Shown here piece after piece: positions 45,503 through 55,321 of a DNA stretch of 64,000 nucleotides. The stretch lies in contig JAQXEH010000049.1 in the NCBI GenBank assembly GCA_029250925.1, positions 46,184-110,183 on the forward strand, given 5' to 3'. The stretch comes from Hellea sp. (GTDB lineage Bacteria; Pseudomonadota; Alphaproteobacteria; Caulobacterales; Maricaulaceae). Position 1 is the stretch's first letter, and each line of letters opens with the position of its first letter. Position numbers and translations under genes: made by a program. The notes under the pieces were generated by a model that was not told where the DNA came from, did no database searches, and saw nothing but the letters and a program-made list of their open reading frames with translations.

Positions 45503-45528
45503 CCTAATAATATACCTATAGTATTAGG
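45503..45528. promoter_or_regulatory. Inverted repeat in the lysR-dmdA divergent region
   Basis: CCTAATA and TATTAGG form 7-base arms around a 12-base AT-rich spacer, 11 bases upstream of the lysR start. A shorter CCTA-ATCA-TAGG dyad follows at 45532-45543. Placement and arm spacing suit a LysR operator used for autoregulation and control of dmdA. Confidence 0.4.
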
Positions 45529-45699
45529 CCTCCTAATCATAGGTTGAGTTAGATGTAAATCGATTTAATTGTCATGATCGTCGAAAATTAATATAATAAA
45601 CATTACTAATTATAACCATAAGTTAAAATAACAAGTGTACTTTTTATTTTTAAAATAGGATAAATTTAATTATGCATGCGAGAATACAAAGAGGCAATT

Positions 45700-46809
45700 A
45701 TGCAACCAATTTTATCTATTTCATCGAGGATAAGAAGCACTCCATTTACTGATCGAGTAACAGCAGCAGGCGTTAAAGCATACACTGTATATAACCATAT
45801 GCTTTTACCTACTGTCTTTAACTCATTGGAAGAAGATTATCATCACTTGAAAAGAAATGTTCAAGTTTGGGATGTTAGCGTTGAGAGACAGATTGAACTG
45901 CAAGGACCAGACTCTCAAACTTTAATACAAATGATTACGCCTAGAGATCTTTCAAAAATGAAAGATGATCAGTGTTATTATATACCAGTTGTGGATGATA
46001 GTGGCGGAATGTTAAACGACCCTGTTGCTGTCAAACATTCACAGAATAAATGGTGGATCTCCATAGCTGACTCAGATCTAATCTACTGGATAAAGGGAAT
46101 TGCAGTAGCCAAAAATATGAATGTTACTATTATAGAACCAGACATAAACCCATTAGCAGTTCAAGGCCCTAAAGCCGATGAATTAATGCGTAGAGTATTT
46201 GGAGATGAAATAACATCGTTAAAGTTCTTTAGGCATAAAAAAATCCACTTTAATGGTAAGTATCATCTAGTTGCACGTTCAGGCTACTCAAAACAAGGTG
46301 GATATGAAATATATACTAATGGCTTTAAAAGCGGTGAAGCTATATGGGATCGGTTGTTCGACGCGGGACAAAATCTAGATGTTAAAGCTGGTTGCCCCAA
46401 CCTAATTGAAAGAATAGAGGGCGGCTTACTTTCATATGGAAATGATATGACTCAAAAAAATAGCCCTTACGAAGCAGGTTTGGGAAAGTTCTGTTCCCCA
46501 AACTCATCAATAGACTTCATTGGTGCTGAGGCATTAAAAAAGCAAAGTATTGAGGGACCGGCAAAACAAATTCGCGGACTATTTATAGACGGAAAATCAA
46601 TTCCGGCCTGCACAAAGCCATGGCACGTAATGCACAGGAATATAAAAGTCGGACAAGTAACATCTGCAGCTTGGTCTCCAGACCTTTCAAAAATAGTGGC
46701 AATTGGAATGATTGATCGTAAATATTGGAGCATAGGCAATAAATTAGAAGTAATTTGCCCCTCCGGTAAAAGGACTGCTGAAATTACTCAATTACCTTTT
46801 ATTAAATAG
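45700..46809 (+). CDS. dmdA: Dimethylsulfoniopropionate demethylase
   Basis: The 369-residue GcvT-fold enzyme transfers a methyl group from DMSP to tetrahydrofolate, giving methylmercaptopropionate and 5-methyl-THF. The N-terminal region is strongly DmdA-like (RSTPFTDRV, YTVYNHMLLPTVF, VQVWDVSVERQ), as are RDLSKMKDDQCYYIPVVD, SGYSKQGGYEIY and GCPNLIERIEGGLLSYGNDM. These separate it from glycine-cleavage T-protein. The start at 45700 has GAGG 6 bases upstream and gives DmdA length; the frame opens 8 codons earlier. It converges on the homocysteine methyltransferase gene with an 8-base overlap. Confidence 0.9.
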   Translation: MQPILSISSRIRSTPFTDRVTAAGVKAYTVYNHMLLPTVFNSLEEDYHHLKRNVQVWDVSVERQIELQGPDSQTLIQMITPRDLSKMKDDQCYYIPVVDDSGGMLNDPVAVKHSQNKWWISIADSDLIYWIKGIAVAKNMNVTIIEPDINPLAVQGPKADELMRRVFGDEITSLKFFRHKKIHFNGKYHLVARSGYSKQGGYEIYTNGFKSGEAIWDRLFDAGQNLDVKAGCPNLIERIEGGLLSYGNDMTQKNSPYEAGLGKFCSPNSSIDFIGAEALKKQSIEGPAKQIRGLFIDGKSIPACTKPWHVMHRNIKVGQVTSAAWSPDLSKIVAIGMIDRKYWSIGNKLEVICPSGKRTAEITQLPFIK

Positions 46810-47707
46810 CCTCAAACAAATAACCCTTCTTAGATAATTCTGAATGAATAGCTTTAATATGTCTGGGTCCAACTTCACAGCATCCACCTATTATACTTGC
46901 GCCCATATCCAGCCACTTAAGAGCGTAATCAAGATATAAATCTGGTGTTAGGTCTTTTCTTCCCTTCAAGCTCTCAACAGTTCCACCTGCCCTTAAACTC
47001 TCAACAGACTGAAATGCATTTGCATATGCCCCGACCTTTGGAAATGAACCTGTGAGTACTGGTAAAGCCTGACTAACCGTTTCCGGCATACTGCAATTGA
47101 TCATTATTGCTTCCACACTCAGCTGTTTCATTTCTTTTATAGCTTCAGATAGATTTTCTCCAGATCTTAATACAAAAGGGTTACGATCATCCAAAGTAAA
47201 GCTAACACATGAAGGCAGTCCACTTTCATTGGCTGCAGTTACTGAGGCTTTAGCCTCACGAATTGTCGACATTGTTTCACAAATAAAAAGATCAACGCCA
47301 TCTTGTTGTACTTTTACAAGCTTTCTATAGTCATCAATGCATTCTTCATAACTAGGCACCAATTCTGGCTTATAACTAGCTACTATGGGACCAAGACTTC
47401 CAGCTATTTTTATATACTCTTTTCCGCTTTTAACCTTAGCAGCTTTTGCAACAGCCTTCGCTGATTGATGTATTTTATCAAATAGTTCAATACTCGCATC
47501 TCGACGCAATCGGAAAGGTGTAGCTGTGTAATTATTCAATGAAATGACCTGGGCGCCTGACTCAATAAAATCAGAGTGTAGCTGCTGTACTAATTCAGGA
47601 TTATCTAATAATACACGAGTAGACCAAAGGGGTGTGGGTTTTTGACCTGACCGTTTTATAAGCTCTTGACCCATACCGCCGTCTAATAAAACAATTTTTT
47701 TAGTCAT
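46802..47707 (-). CDS. Homocysteine S-methyltransferase family protein
   Basis: The 301-residue zinc-dependent TIM barrel transfers a methyl group from a sulfonium or betaine donor to homocysteine. Zinc cysteines are visible in MINCSMPE and IGGCCEVGPRH; the N-terminal LLDGGMGQEL is typical. The donor could be S-methylmethionine, DMSP or glycine betaine; the soxG/soxA neighbours suggest betaine. The ATG at 47707 overlaps the soxG stop by 8 bases, so it is the last gene of the dimethylglycine/sarcosine operon. Confidence 0.86.
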   Translation of the reverse strand: MTKKIVLLDGGMGQELIKRSGQKPTPLWSTRVLLDNPELVQQLHSDFIESGAQVISLNNYTATPFRLRRDASIELFDKIHQSAKAVAKAAKVKSGKEYIKIAGSLGPIVASYKPELVPSYEECIDDYRKLVKVQQDGVDLFICETMSTIREAKASVTAANESGLPSCVSFTLDDRNPFVLRSGENLSEAIKEMKQLSVEAIMINCSMPETVSQALPVLTGSFPKVGAYANAFQSVESLRAGGTVESLKGRKDLTPDLYLDYALKWLDMGASIIGGCCEVGPRHIKAIHSELSKKGYLFEAI

Positions 47708-48242
47708 TAGTCTTAGCAATACGTTCAAAAAAATTCGTCAAATACGGACTAAAGGATCTCCAACATTCTACTCTAAAAGACGTTTCATCATCTCTAAATA
47801 GAAGAATTGAAACGCTTTCAAAAACTGTTCGAGAAGACTTTCCTATTGGAAATGATTTTAAATCAAGATCTAACGGGCAACCCGAATTAATATATTTTTG
47901 CACCTCTGATCCTCTTAACATAAAGCCTATATTTCTGTTGGAAATATCAGTCACGCTTATTGTTAAGTAACCGCTAAGTCGCGCAAATATATCGTCAAAT
48001 TGCGGCTTTAGTTCTGGTTCAGAAATTATAATCCACTCATCTGGTCCAAGGCACATACATAACGTTTTATCTGTTTTTTTAACCCCGCCAATATTCTTTG
48101 GAAAGTTGAAGCCAAATACATTGCTTGCTTTTTTTAAAGTGCTCTGATGCATACGAATGCTAAATCGTAATTGCTCTCCAATGACTTCGCATTCGAATTT
48201 ATCTGACTTATTAAGATTGATATTGACTGCCTGATCAAACAT
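47700..48242 (-). CDS. soxG: Sarcosine oxidase gamma subunit
   Basis: The 180-residue SoxG-like subunit of heterotetrameric sarcosine oxidase has a GcvT-like small fold. CLGPDEWIII, VTDISNRNIGFMLRG and the terminal WRSFSPYL segment are typical. The frame is open much further up, inside soxA, but the ATG at 48242 overlaps the soxA stop by 8 bases and gives normal length; an ATG at 48266 is an alternative. The subunit helps assemble the complex and hold folate near the oxidation site. Confidence 0.85.
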   Translation of the reverse strand: MFDQAVNINLNKSDKFECEVIGEQLRFSIRMHQSTLKKASNVFGFNFPKNIGGVKKTDKTLCMCLGPDEWIIISEPELKPQFDDIFARLSGYLTISVTDISNRNIGFMLRGSEVQKYINSGCPLDLDLKSFPIGKSSRTVFESVSILLFRDDETSFRVECWRSFSPYLTNFFERIAKTND

Positions 48243-51192
48243 GAATTCTTTTTCCTTCAGGGTCATAAAATACCGATTTGCAAACTTTTGCCTGAATAGT
48301 CCCACTAGGCATTGGTATGTATACTTCCTCTCCCATGAGATTAAACCCATCTTCAATTACAGCCATAGCAACCGATTTTCCAAGGCTTTCCGACCAATAG
48401 CTCGAAGTAACATGCCCTATCATCTTCATAGGTTTGGGCTGTTTAGGGTCAAGCACAATTTGTGAACCCTCAGCTAAAATAGTCAATGGATCCTCAGTGA
48501 GAAGTCCCACAAGCTGCTTACGCATCCCACTTACTAAGTCTTTTCTTTTTAAAGACCTCATACCAACAAAATCTTTCTTCTTTTTTGCAACCGCCCAAGC
48601 CATTCCTGCGTCATGGGGTGTAACTGTTCCATCCGTATCTTGACCAACTATAATAAAACCCTTTTCAGCTCTCAAAACATGCATCGCTTCTGTTCCGTAT
48701 GGCGTAATTTTATATTTTGAGCCTTCAGTCATAAGAATCTTCCAAAGTGCAAGACCATAATGCGAAGGTACATTTATCTCAAAGCCAAGCTCACCCGTAA
48801 AACTCACTCTGAATAGTCGTGTCGGAATTCCACATATGCTTCCAATTCTTACTGACATGTGAGGAAAAAAGTCTGCGCTCAAGTCAATTCCTTCAACTAA
48901 TGGCTCCAAAATGTCCCTGGCATATGGACCATTCAATGCTATTACAGCCCACTGCTCAGTGGTGGAGGTTAACCAAACATTGAGGTCATTAAACTCAGTT
49001 TGTAAATAGTCTTCCATATGACGAAAAACTCTTGGAGCACCTCCAGTGGTGGTAGTTACATGATATCTATCTTCAGCAATACGCGCTACAACGCCATCAT
49101 CATAAATATAACCATCTTCCCCAAGCATTAGTCCATAACGGCAATTTCCAACTTTTAGGCTTGTCCAGCTTGTACAATACATCAAGTTCATGAACTTAGT
49201 CGCATCAGGGCCCACAACTTCGATTTTTCCAAGCGTTGATGCATCAAATATACCAAGGCTATCTCGCGTAGACTTGCACTCACGAGCAACAGCTTGAGCC
49301 ATGTTTTCATCACCTTTTGGAAAGAACCTAGCCCTACGCCACAATCCTACTGGTTCGTAAATTGCATCATTAGACGCCGCCCATGCATCAATAGGGGTTT
49401 TTCTAACTGGGTCAAAAAGCTCTTTATCGCGATAACCGACAAATGCTCCAAATGTAGTCGGTGTATAAGGGGGTCTGAATGTAGTTAAACCCACTTTTTC
49501 GATTGAACTACCAACTTCTCTTGATGCAATCTCTAAAGCATTTAAATTAGAGGTTTTACCTTGGTCTGTTGCCATTCCATTAGTTGTATATCTTTTTACA
49601 TGCTCGATAGATTTAAAACCCTCTTGTACAGCTAAGGAAATATCTTTTTCTGTGACATCGTTTTGAAAATCTACAAAGGCTTTTTGTTTTTCTTTTCTGA
49701 CATAACTAGGTATGGTACTTGAAACAACACCCGTTCCAAATGATTGCTCTTCAACAATATACTTTTTATTATTTTCAAAGACCGAATTTCCTTCATTAAG
49801 TGCTTTAGCAATCCCAAAGTTACCATTACAACCTCCAATGCAATAAACATTTTCGTGCGCTTTATCTGGTGTATACGCAGATAAATCTTTATTCCATTTT
49901 ATCGTGCCCTTAGAATGCGACCAAAGATGTAAGCTTGGGGTCCACCCTCCTGACATTATGAGAGCATCACATTTCACTTTAAACTTTTTATTTAGCGTGG
50001 GCTCGAAAACCTCAAATGAATTTATTCGAAGTTTGCCATAAGTTTTTGAAATACTTGAGTTTAAATGGACTACTATTCCCCTACTTTGAGCCTTCGCTAA
50101 TAAGTCTGAGTCTACTTTTTTTCTCAAATCAATAATTACTGAAACGCTAACTTTAGCATCACACAGTTCAAAAGCAGTCTCATATGCACTGTCATGACTG
50201 GTGAATATAGATATGTTGTCTCCAACTCTAACCCCATATTTATTCAAGTAAGTTTGAGCAGCATTTGATAACATTACCCCAGGCTTATCATTACCATTAA
50301 AAACTAAAGGGCGCTCTATCGCTCCCTGGGCTAAAATCACTTTTTTAGCTCTAATTCTATGCAATTGTTCTCTAACCCTACCCTCAGGCACCTCTGACAT
50401 ATGATCAGTTAACCGTTCTGACAGAGCAACAAAATTATCGTGCCAGTAACCTATTGCAGTAGTTCGTGTCATTATTTTTACATTATTTGATTTTTCTAGT
50501 TTACTGCGAGCCTTAGAAAGCCACTGATCAGCACTCATGTTATCAATTTTTTTATTACTTGATGATAGTAAACTACCACCTATTTCAGGTTGCTCATCAA
50601 CCAATATAATGCGACCTTCTTTCTGACTTGCTGTTAAAGCAGCTGCTATCCCAGCAGGGCCTGAACCAATAATTAAAATTTCACAATGTCCATAGCTGCT
50701 TGCATAGTTATCAGGATCTTCATTAATAGGCGCAGGCCCTAGACCCGCAAGGTTTCTTATAAAAGGCTCATAGACTTTATCCCAAAATGATTTTGGCCAC
50801 ATAAAAGTTTTGTTGTAAAAACCCGCGGGAAAAAACATAGAAAATATATTATTAAAAGCGCCAATATCAAATTTTAAATTAGGATAGCTATTTTGGCTAA
50901 ATACTTGTAATCCTTCAAATATTTCTAGTGTAGTTGCTCGAACATTAGGTGTTATTTTTCCTTCACCTCTATCAAACGTAACAATAGCATTTGGCTCTTC
51001 AGAACCGGAACTAAGTATCCCTCTTGGTCTATGGTACTTGAAGGATCTTCCTATTAAATGCACTCCATTAGCTAATAATGCTGAAGATAAAGTATCACCT
51101 CTATAGCCAAGGTATATTTTGTCATCAAAAGAAAATTTTATGACTTCTTTTTCATTTATAACACTACCTGTTTGACTGCGAAAGTTTTTCAT
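48235..51192 (-). CDS. soxA: Sarcosine oxidase alpha subunit
   Basis: The 985-residue protein has an N-terminal Fer2-like domain without the iron-sulfur cysteines (about 17-95). A pyridine-nucleotide/FAD disulfide-oxidoreductase-like domain follows, with EILIIGSGPAGIAAA (171-185). The C-terminal half (about 590-985) is a folate-binding GcvT domain. The complex oxidises sarcosine to glycine and transfers the methyl carbon to THF as 5,10-methylene-THF, releasing hydrogen peroxide. It overlaps soxD by 4 bases. Confidence 0.95.
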   Translation of the reverse strand: MKNFRSQTGSVINEKEVIKFSFDDKIYLGYRGDTLSSALLANGVHLIGRSFKYHRPRGILSSGSEEPNAIVTFDRGEGKITPNVRATTLEIFEGLQVFSQNSYPNLKFDIGAFNNIFSMFFPAGFYNKTFMWPKSFWDKVYEPFIRNLAGLGPAPINEDPDNYASSYGHCEILIIGSGPAGIAAALTASQKEGRIILVDEQPEIGGSLLSSSNKKIDNMSADQWLSKARSKLEKSNNVKIMTRTTAIGYWHDNFVALSERLTDHMSEVPEGRVREQLHRIRAKKVILAQGAIERPLVFNGNDKPGVMLSNAAQTYLNKYGVRVGDNISIFTSHDSAYETAFELCDAKVSVSVIIDLRKKVDSDLLAKAQSRGIVVHLNSSISKTYGKLRINSFEVFEPTLNKKFKVKCDALIMSGGWTPSLHLWSHSKGTIKWNKDLSAYTPDKAHENVYCIGGCNGNFGIAKALNEGNSVFENNKKYIVEEQSFGTGVVSSTIPSYVRKEKQKAFVDFQNDVTEKDISLAVQEGFKSIEHVKRYTTNGMATDQGKTSNLNALEIASREVGSSIEKVGLTTFRPPYTPTTFGAFVGYRDKELFDPVRKTPIDAWAASNDAIYEPVGLWRRARFFPKGDENMAQAVARECKSTRDSLGIFDASTLGKIEVVGPDATKFMNLMYCTSWTSLKVGNCRYGLMLGEDGYIYDDGVVARIAEDRYHVTTTTGGAPRVFRHMEDYLQTEFNDLNVWLTSTTEQWAVIALNGPYARDILEPLVEGIDLSADFFPHMSVRIGSICGIPTRLFRVSFTGELGFEINVPSHYGLALWKILMTEGSKYKITPYGTEAMHVLRAEKGFIIVGQDTDGTVTPHDAGMAWAVAKKKKDFVGMRSLKRKDLVSGMRKQLVGLLTEDPLTILAEGSQIVLDPKQPKPMKMIGHVTSSYWSESLGKSVAMAVIEDGFNLMGEEVYIPMPSGTIQAKVCKSVFYDPEGKRIHV

Positions 51193-51497
51193 TTCTTAGC
51201 GGCCTCAATCTGTTTTTTTGAAGGGCGGTTTTCACCCATTTTATAGGTCATTATAAATTTATCAGTTTTTGTATTACGGATGGCATTAAAAAACATATTA
51301 CACCCTGCGTTATGCCACCAGCGTTCAGCATGTTCTCCTCTGAAATTATTTCTGATGAACATAAATTTCGACCACTCTTCATCAGTCATTTCAGATTGAG
51401 CAACAGCATCAGGCCTAACAATGTGTGCCTCTCCAGCATATGCAAATTCAATTTCTGGGCGTTTTTCTTCGCAGTACGGACAATGGATTAGTAACAT
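51189..51497 (-). CDS. soxD: Sarcosine oxidase delta subunit
   Basis: The 102-residue subunit has HCPYCEEKRPEIEFAYAGEA and a later WWHNAGCNMFF segment, giving the cysteine and histidine zinc ligands of SoxD. It lies 9 bases after soxB and overlaps soxA (ATGA). AAGGG lies upstream of its ATG. It is a structural subunit without its own catalysis. Confidence 0.94.
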   Translation of the reverse strand: MLLIHCPYCEEKRPEIEFAYAGEAHIVRPDAVAQSEMTDEEWSKFMFIRNNFRGEHAERWWHNAGCNMFFNAIRNTKTDKFIMTYKMGENRPSKKQIEAAKK

Positions 51498-51506
51498 TAT
51501 ATACCC

Positions 51507-52757
51507 TTAATGCGCCACGGCTGCAGCAGCTGCTTCATCAATTAGTCGACCACCTATAAATCGATCGAGATTAAAGGGAGCATTTATTTTATGTGGTTCG
51601 TTATGTGCAATAGTATAAGCAAGCATATTTGCTGCACCCGGCGTTGCTTTAAATCCTCCAGTTCCCCACCCACAATTTACATAAAGTCCACCTACCGGAG
51701 TTTTACCAACTATAGGAGATCTATCAGGTGTTACATCAACTACGCCGCCCCATGAGCGCAACATACGCATTCGTTTAAATATTGGAAATATTTCACAAAT
51801 TGACATCAAATTATGCTCCTGTAAATGCAAAGCACCTCTCTGACTGTAGCTTGTGTATTGATCAGTACCTGCACCTATAACAAGCTCTCCTTTATCGGAC
51901 TGACTTATGTAAGCGTGAACTGCATTAGACATTACTACACAAGGAAAAACTGGTTTTATAGGTTCTGACACTAAAGCCTGAAGAGGGTAGCTCTCCAAAG
52001 GAAACCTTAAACCTGCCATTTCCATAACAACTGAAGTATTTCCGGCAGCCGATACGCCAACTTTTTTAGACTTTAAATACCCTTTTGCAGTTTCCACCCC
52101 CTCAACATTTCCTGATGCATCACGGCGTATTCCAGTTACTTCACAGTTTTGTATAATATCAACACCTAATTTAGATGCAGCACGTGCATAGCCCCAAGCA
52201 ACACTATCATGCCTTGCTGTACCTGCCCTCATTTGTAAAGCGCCGCCCATAACAGGGTAACGCCGACTGCTTGATATATCCAATGGTGGACAAAATTCCT
52301 TGCATTCCTCTGGTGTTAACCATCTGTTATCAACATTGTTTAATCGATTTGAATAAACATGACGTTGAAAGCTTTGAACATCATGAACATTATGAGCTAG
52401 CATTAAAACGCCACGTTTAGAAAACATAACATTATAGTTCAATTCTTGACTTAAACCATCCCAAAGGTCCACTGCGTGATCATACAGTGCCGCACTTTCG
52501 TCAAATAAATAGTTGGATCTGATTATAGTTGTATTTCTTCCCGTATTACCACCACCGATCCATCCCTTTTCTAAAACAGCCACATTCTTGATGCCATACT
52601 TGCTAGCAAGGTAATAGGCCGCTCCGAGCCCATGGGCACCTCCGCCTATTATAATAACGTCATATTCTTTTTTTGGCTCTTTATTTGGAAATTGAGATGG
52701 CCACTTTTTATGACCTGATAAAGCGTTAGCAAATAAAGAAATAGCAGAAAATTTCAT
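51507..52757 (-). CDS. soxB: Sarcosine oxidase beta subunit
   Basis: The 416-residue DAO-type flavoprotein subunit has the FAD motif YDVIIIGGGAHGLGAAYYL (32-50) and GGGNTGRNTTIIRSNY. H183 in AGTARHDSVAWGYARAA sits where SoxB proteins bind FMN covalently. This subunit oxidises sarcosine at the FAD. It lies 5 bases after the dimethylglycine-dehydrogenase-like gene, so the two flavoenzymes are co-expressed. Confidence 0.94.
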   Translation of the reverse strand: MKFSAISLFANALSGHKKWPSQFPNKEPKKEYDVIIIGGGAHGLGAAYYLASKYGIKNVAVLEKGWIGGGNTGRNTTIIRSNYLFDESAALYDHAVDLWDGLSQELNYNVMFSKRGVLMLAHNVHDVQSFQRHVYSNRLNNVDNRWLTPEECKEFCPPLDISSSRRYPVMGGALQMRAGTARHDSVAWGYARAASKLGVDIIQNCEVTGIRRDASGNVEGVETAKGYLKSKKVGVSAAGNTSVVMEMAGLRFPLESYPLQALVSEPIKPVFPCVVMSNAVHAYISQSDKGELVIGAGTDQYTSYSQRGALHLQEHNLMSICEIFPIFKRMRMLRSWGGVVDVTPDRSPIVGKTPVGGLYVNCGWGTGGFKATPGAANMLAYTIAHNEPHKINAPFNLDRFIGGRLIDEAAAAAVAH

Positions 52758-52762
52758 ATCAT

Positions 52763-55210
52763 CTAGCTTCTTAATTTTTCATTTTCTGGATCATGAGGAC
52801 TATCATTGAGAACTTTGCATTTATATCTTTTTCCCAATATCTCAATAGAGAGTTCGTTGCCTACTTTCGATTGGTCTGGATGAACCATGGCGAGTGCCAA
52901 TGATTTATTCATTCTCCACCCATACCCACCACTTGTAGCTCTTCCAACTACCTCATTATTATTGTAAATTGGATTGTTACCAATTACATCAGCATCATCC
53001 ACATCTATAACCTCGAGAGTTACAAAAGCATTATCAAAACCTCGTTTTTCCCATTCTAGAAGGGCATCCTTACCTAAAAACCCATTTTTCTTTTTTAAAT
53101 TTACAAATCGATGTAGTCCAGACTCATAAGCAGAATATTCTATAGACATTTCGGTCCCAACTAGTCGGTAAGACTTTTCAAGCCGCATAGAATTCATAGC
53201 TCTAATGCCAAAAGGCTTGAGACCATGCTTATCACCATGCTTAAATAATGAATCAAATATGTGATTTTGGTATTCAATTGGATGATGTATTTCCCAACCA
53301 AGTTCGCCGACAAAATTAACGCGTAATAATTTTACAGGAGCATAACCAACATGGGTTTCTTGGCCTGTAAGCCAAGGGAAACATTCATTAGATAGGTTTG
53401 CGCCTGTGATGGGCTGAAGAATATCCCTAGACTTTGGGCCAGCTAAAACGAGAACGCCCATTGAATTAGTTAGATCAGTGAATTGAACTGATCCATCAGC
53501 TGGCATATGCTTTTTAAGCCAATCATGATCTAAACGATGGTTAGCTCCGGCCGAAACCATATAGAAGCTGTCCTTACTCTCACGTTGGATAGTGAATTCG
53601 CTATGAACACCTCCTTTAGACGTTAAGCCATGACATAATGCAAGTTTACCATGTGCCACTGGCATCCTTTGAGCAAATATCCAATTCAAAAACTTTAAAG
53701 CCCCAGGACCTTGAACTCGGCATTTTGCAAATGCCGTCATATCTAAAAGACCTGCGTTTATTGCTGTGTTTTTACACTCATTACCAACATGCTCATAATA
53801 AGATGATCTGCGAAATGACCATTCATCTTTTTGCTCTACGCCTTCAGGTGCAAACCAATTTGGGCGTTCCCAGCCAAACAACTGTCCGAACACTGCACCT
53901 CTCTCCTTCATTCTATCATAGCAAGGCGAAGTTCTCAGCGGCCTAGCTGCAGGTCTCTCTTCATCGGGGTAATGTATAGCAAATACATCCGCATATGCTT
54001 CTTCATTTTTCTTAACCAAATAACTTTTAGTCGCATAAGGACCAAATCTTCGCGGATCTACTCCCAACATGTCTACAGTGGGCTCACCCTCAACTATCCA
54101 CTCGGCAAGTTGCCACCCTGCTCCACCAGCCGCAGTTATTCCAAAACTGTGACCCTCATTAAGCCAAAAGTTTTTCTTATCCCATGCTGGACCCACTATT
54201 GGGTTTCCGTCAGGAGTATAAGCAATAGCTCCATTATAAACTTTCTTAATTCCCAACTCCTCAAAAATAGGAACTCTATGCATTGCGCTTTCTATATGCG
54301 GCATTAACCTATCAATATCTTCTTGAAATAGCTCATATTCTGATTGCTCATCAGGACCATCAAGATAACAAGCAGGTGCACCATGCTCATATGGACCGAG
54401 TATAAGTCCTCCAGCTTCTTCGCGCATATACCATGACCCGTCAGACTCCCGAAGAACTCCAAGTTCCGGTTCTCCATTAGCACGGCGCTTTAGTATATCT
54501 GGATGTGATTCGGTTACTATGTATTGATGCTCAACGGGTACGACAGGAATATCAAGCCCTACCATTTCACCAGTTTTTCTAGCAAAAGACCCCGTACAAG
54601 AAACAACATGCTCGCATATTATATCACCTTTATCAGTGGACACCTTCCACATACCATCATCAAGCTGTTCAATACCCTCTACAGTCGTGTAACGATATAT
54701 CTTAGCTCCGCCCTCCCTGGCTCCCTTAGCAAAAGCTTGAGTTAAATCCGCAGGTTGCACATAACCATCTTCAGGGTGCCGCATAGCTCCTATTAATCCG
54801 TCCTTTTTCGCAAAAGGCCATATATCCACAACTTCGTCCGGAGTAAGGAACTCAACTTCAACACCAATCGTTTGAGCAACGCCGGCATATTGCAAATATT
54901 CATCCATTCTATCTTGATTAGTTGCGAGCCTTATATTTGATACTGGTCGGATCCCAACATCTTGTCCAGTTTCTTCCCCTAAGCGTTTGTAAAGATTTAC
55001 AGAATACTTATGAAGCTGCCCCACAGAGTAACTCATATTAAATAATGGTAAAAGACCAGCTGCATGCCAAGTAGAACCTGATGTTAACTCTTTTCTTTCT
55101 ATCAAACAAACATCACTCCAGCCCTTTTTCACCAAGTGATATAAAGTCGAAACACCGACGACACCGCCGCCAATTACGACAACTTTAGCTGTACTTTGAA
55201 TATTAGTCAT
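52763..55210 (-). CDS. Dimethylglycine dehydrogenase-like FAD/GcvT fusion
   Basis: The 815-residue protein has an N-terminal DAO-type FAD domain (KVVVIGGGVVGVSTLYHLV) and a C-terminal GcvT folate domain (from about residue 430). H49 in TSGSTWHAAGL matches the covalent-FAD His of dimethylglycine/sarcosine dehydrogenases. It would oxidise dimethylglycine to sarcosine and pass the methyl carbon to THF. It is the first gene of the operon leading to soxBDAG and the homocysteine methyltransferase. AGGGG precedes the ATG by 7 bases. Action on sarcosine or another N-methyl amine is possible. Confidence 0.88.
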   Translation of the reverse strand: MTNIQSTAKVVVIGGGVVGVSTLYHLVKKGWSDVCLIERKELTSGSTWHAAGLLPLFNMSYSVGQLHKYSVNLYKRLGEETGQDVGIRPVSNIRLATNQDRMDEYLQYAGVAQTIGVEVEFLTPDEVVDIWPFAKKDGLIGAMRHPEDGYVQPADLTQAFAKGAREGGAKIYRYTTVEGIEQLDDGMWKVSTDKGDIICEHVVSCTGSFARKTGEMVGLDIPVVPVEHQYIVTESHPDILKRRANGEPELGVLRESDGSWYMREEAGGLILGPYEHGAPACYLDGPDEQSEYELFQEDIDRLMPHIESAMHRVPIFEELGIKKVYNGAIAYTPDGNPIVGPAWDKKNFWLNEGHSFGITAAGGAGWQLAEWIVEGEPTVDMLGVDPRRFGPYATKSYLVKKNEEAYADVFAIHYPDEERPAARPLRTSPCYDRMKERGAVFGQLFGWERPNWFAPEGVEQKDEWSFRRSSYYEHVGNECKNTAINAGLLDMTAFAKCRVQGPGALKFLNWIFAQRMPVAHGKLALCHGLTSKGGVHSEFTIQRESKDSFYMVSAGANHRLDHDWLKKHMPADGSVQFTDLTNSMGVLVLAGPKSRDILQPITGANLSNECFPWLTGQETHVGYAPVKLLRVNFVGELGWEIHHPIEYQNHIFDSLFKHGDKHGLKPFGIRAMNSMRLEKSYRLVGTEMSIEYSAYESGLHRFVNLKKKNGFLGKDALLEWEKRGFDNAFVTLEVIDVDDADVIGNNPIYNNNEVVGRATSGGYGWRMNKSLALAMVHPDQSKVGNELSIEILGKRYKCKVLNDSPHDPENEKLRS

Positions 55211-55321
55211 AAAAAGCCCCTAGGAGTATTAAAATGTTGTGATCCATAAATAAAAATTCTACCTGTAAGAATCAAATAACCCCTTATTTAAGTATACACC
55301 ATAGTGTCAATTTACAGTAGT

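Noticed and set aside
45700..46809. Glycine-cleavage T-protein
   Set aside because: The N-terminal and central motifs are those of DmdA, and no gcvH or gcvP lies nearby.
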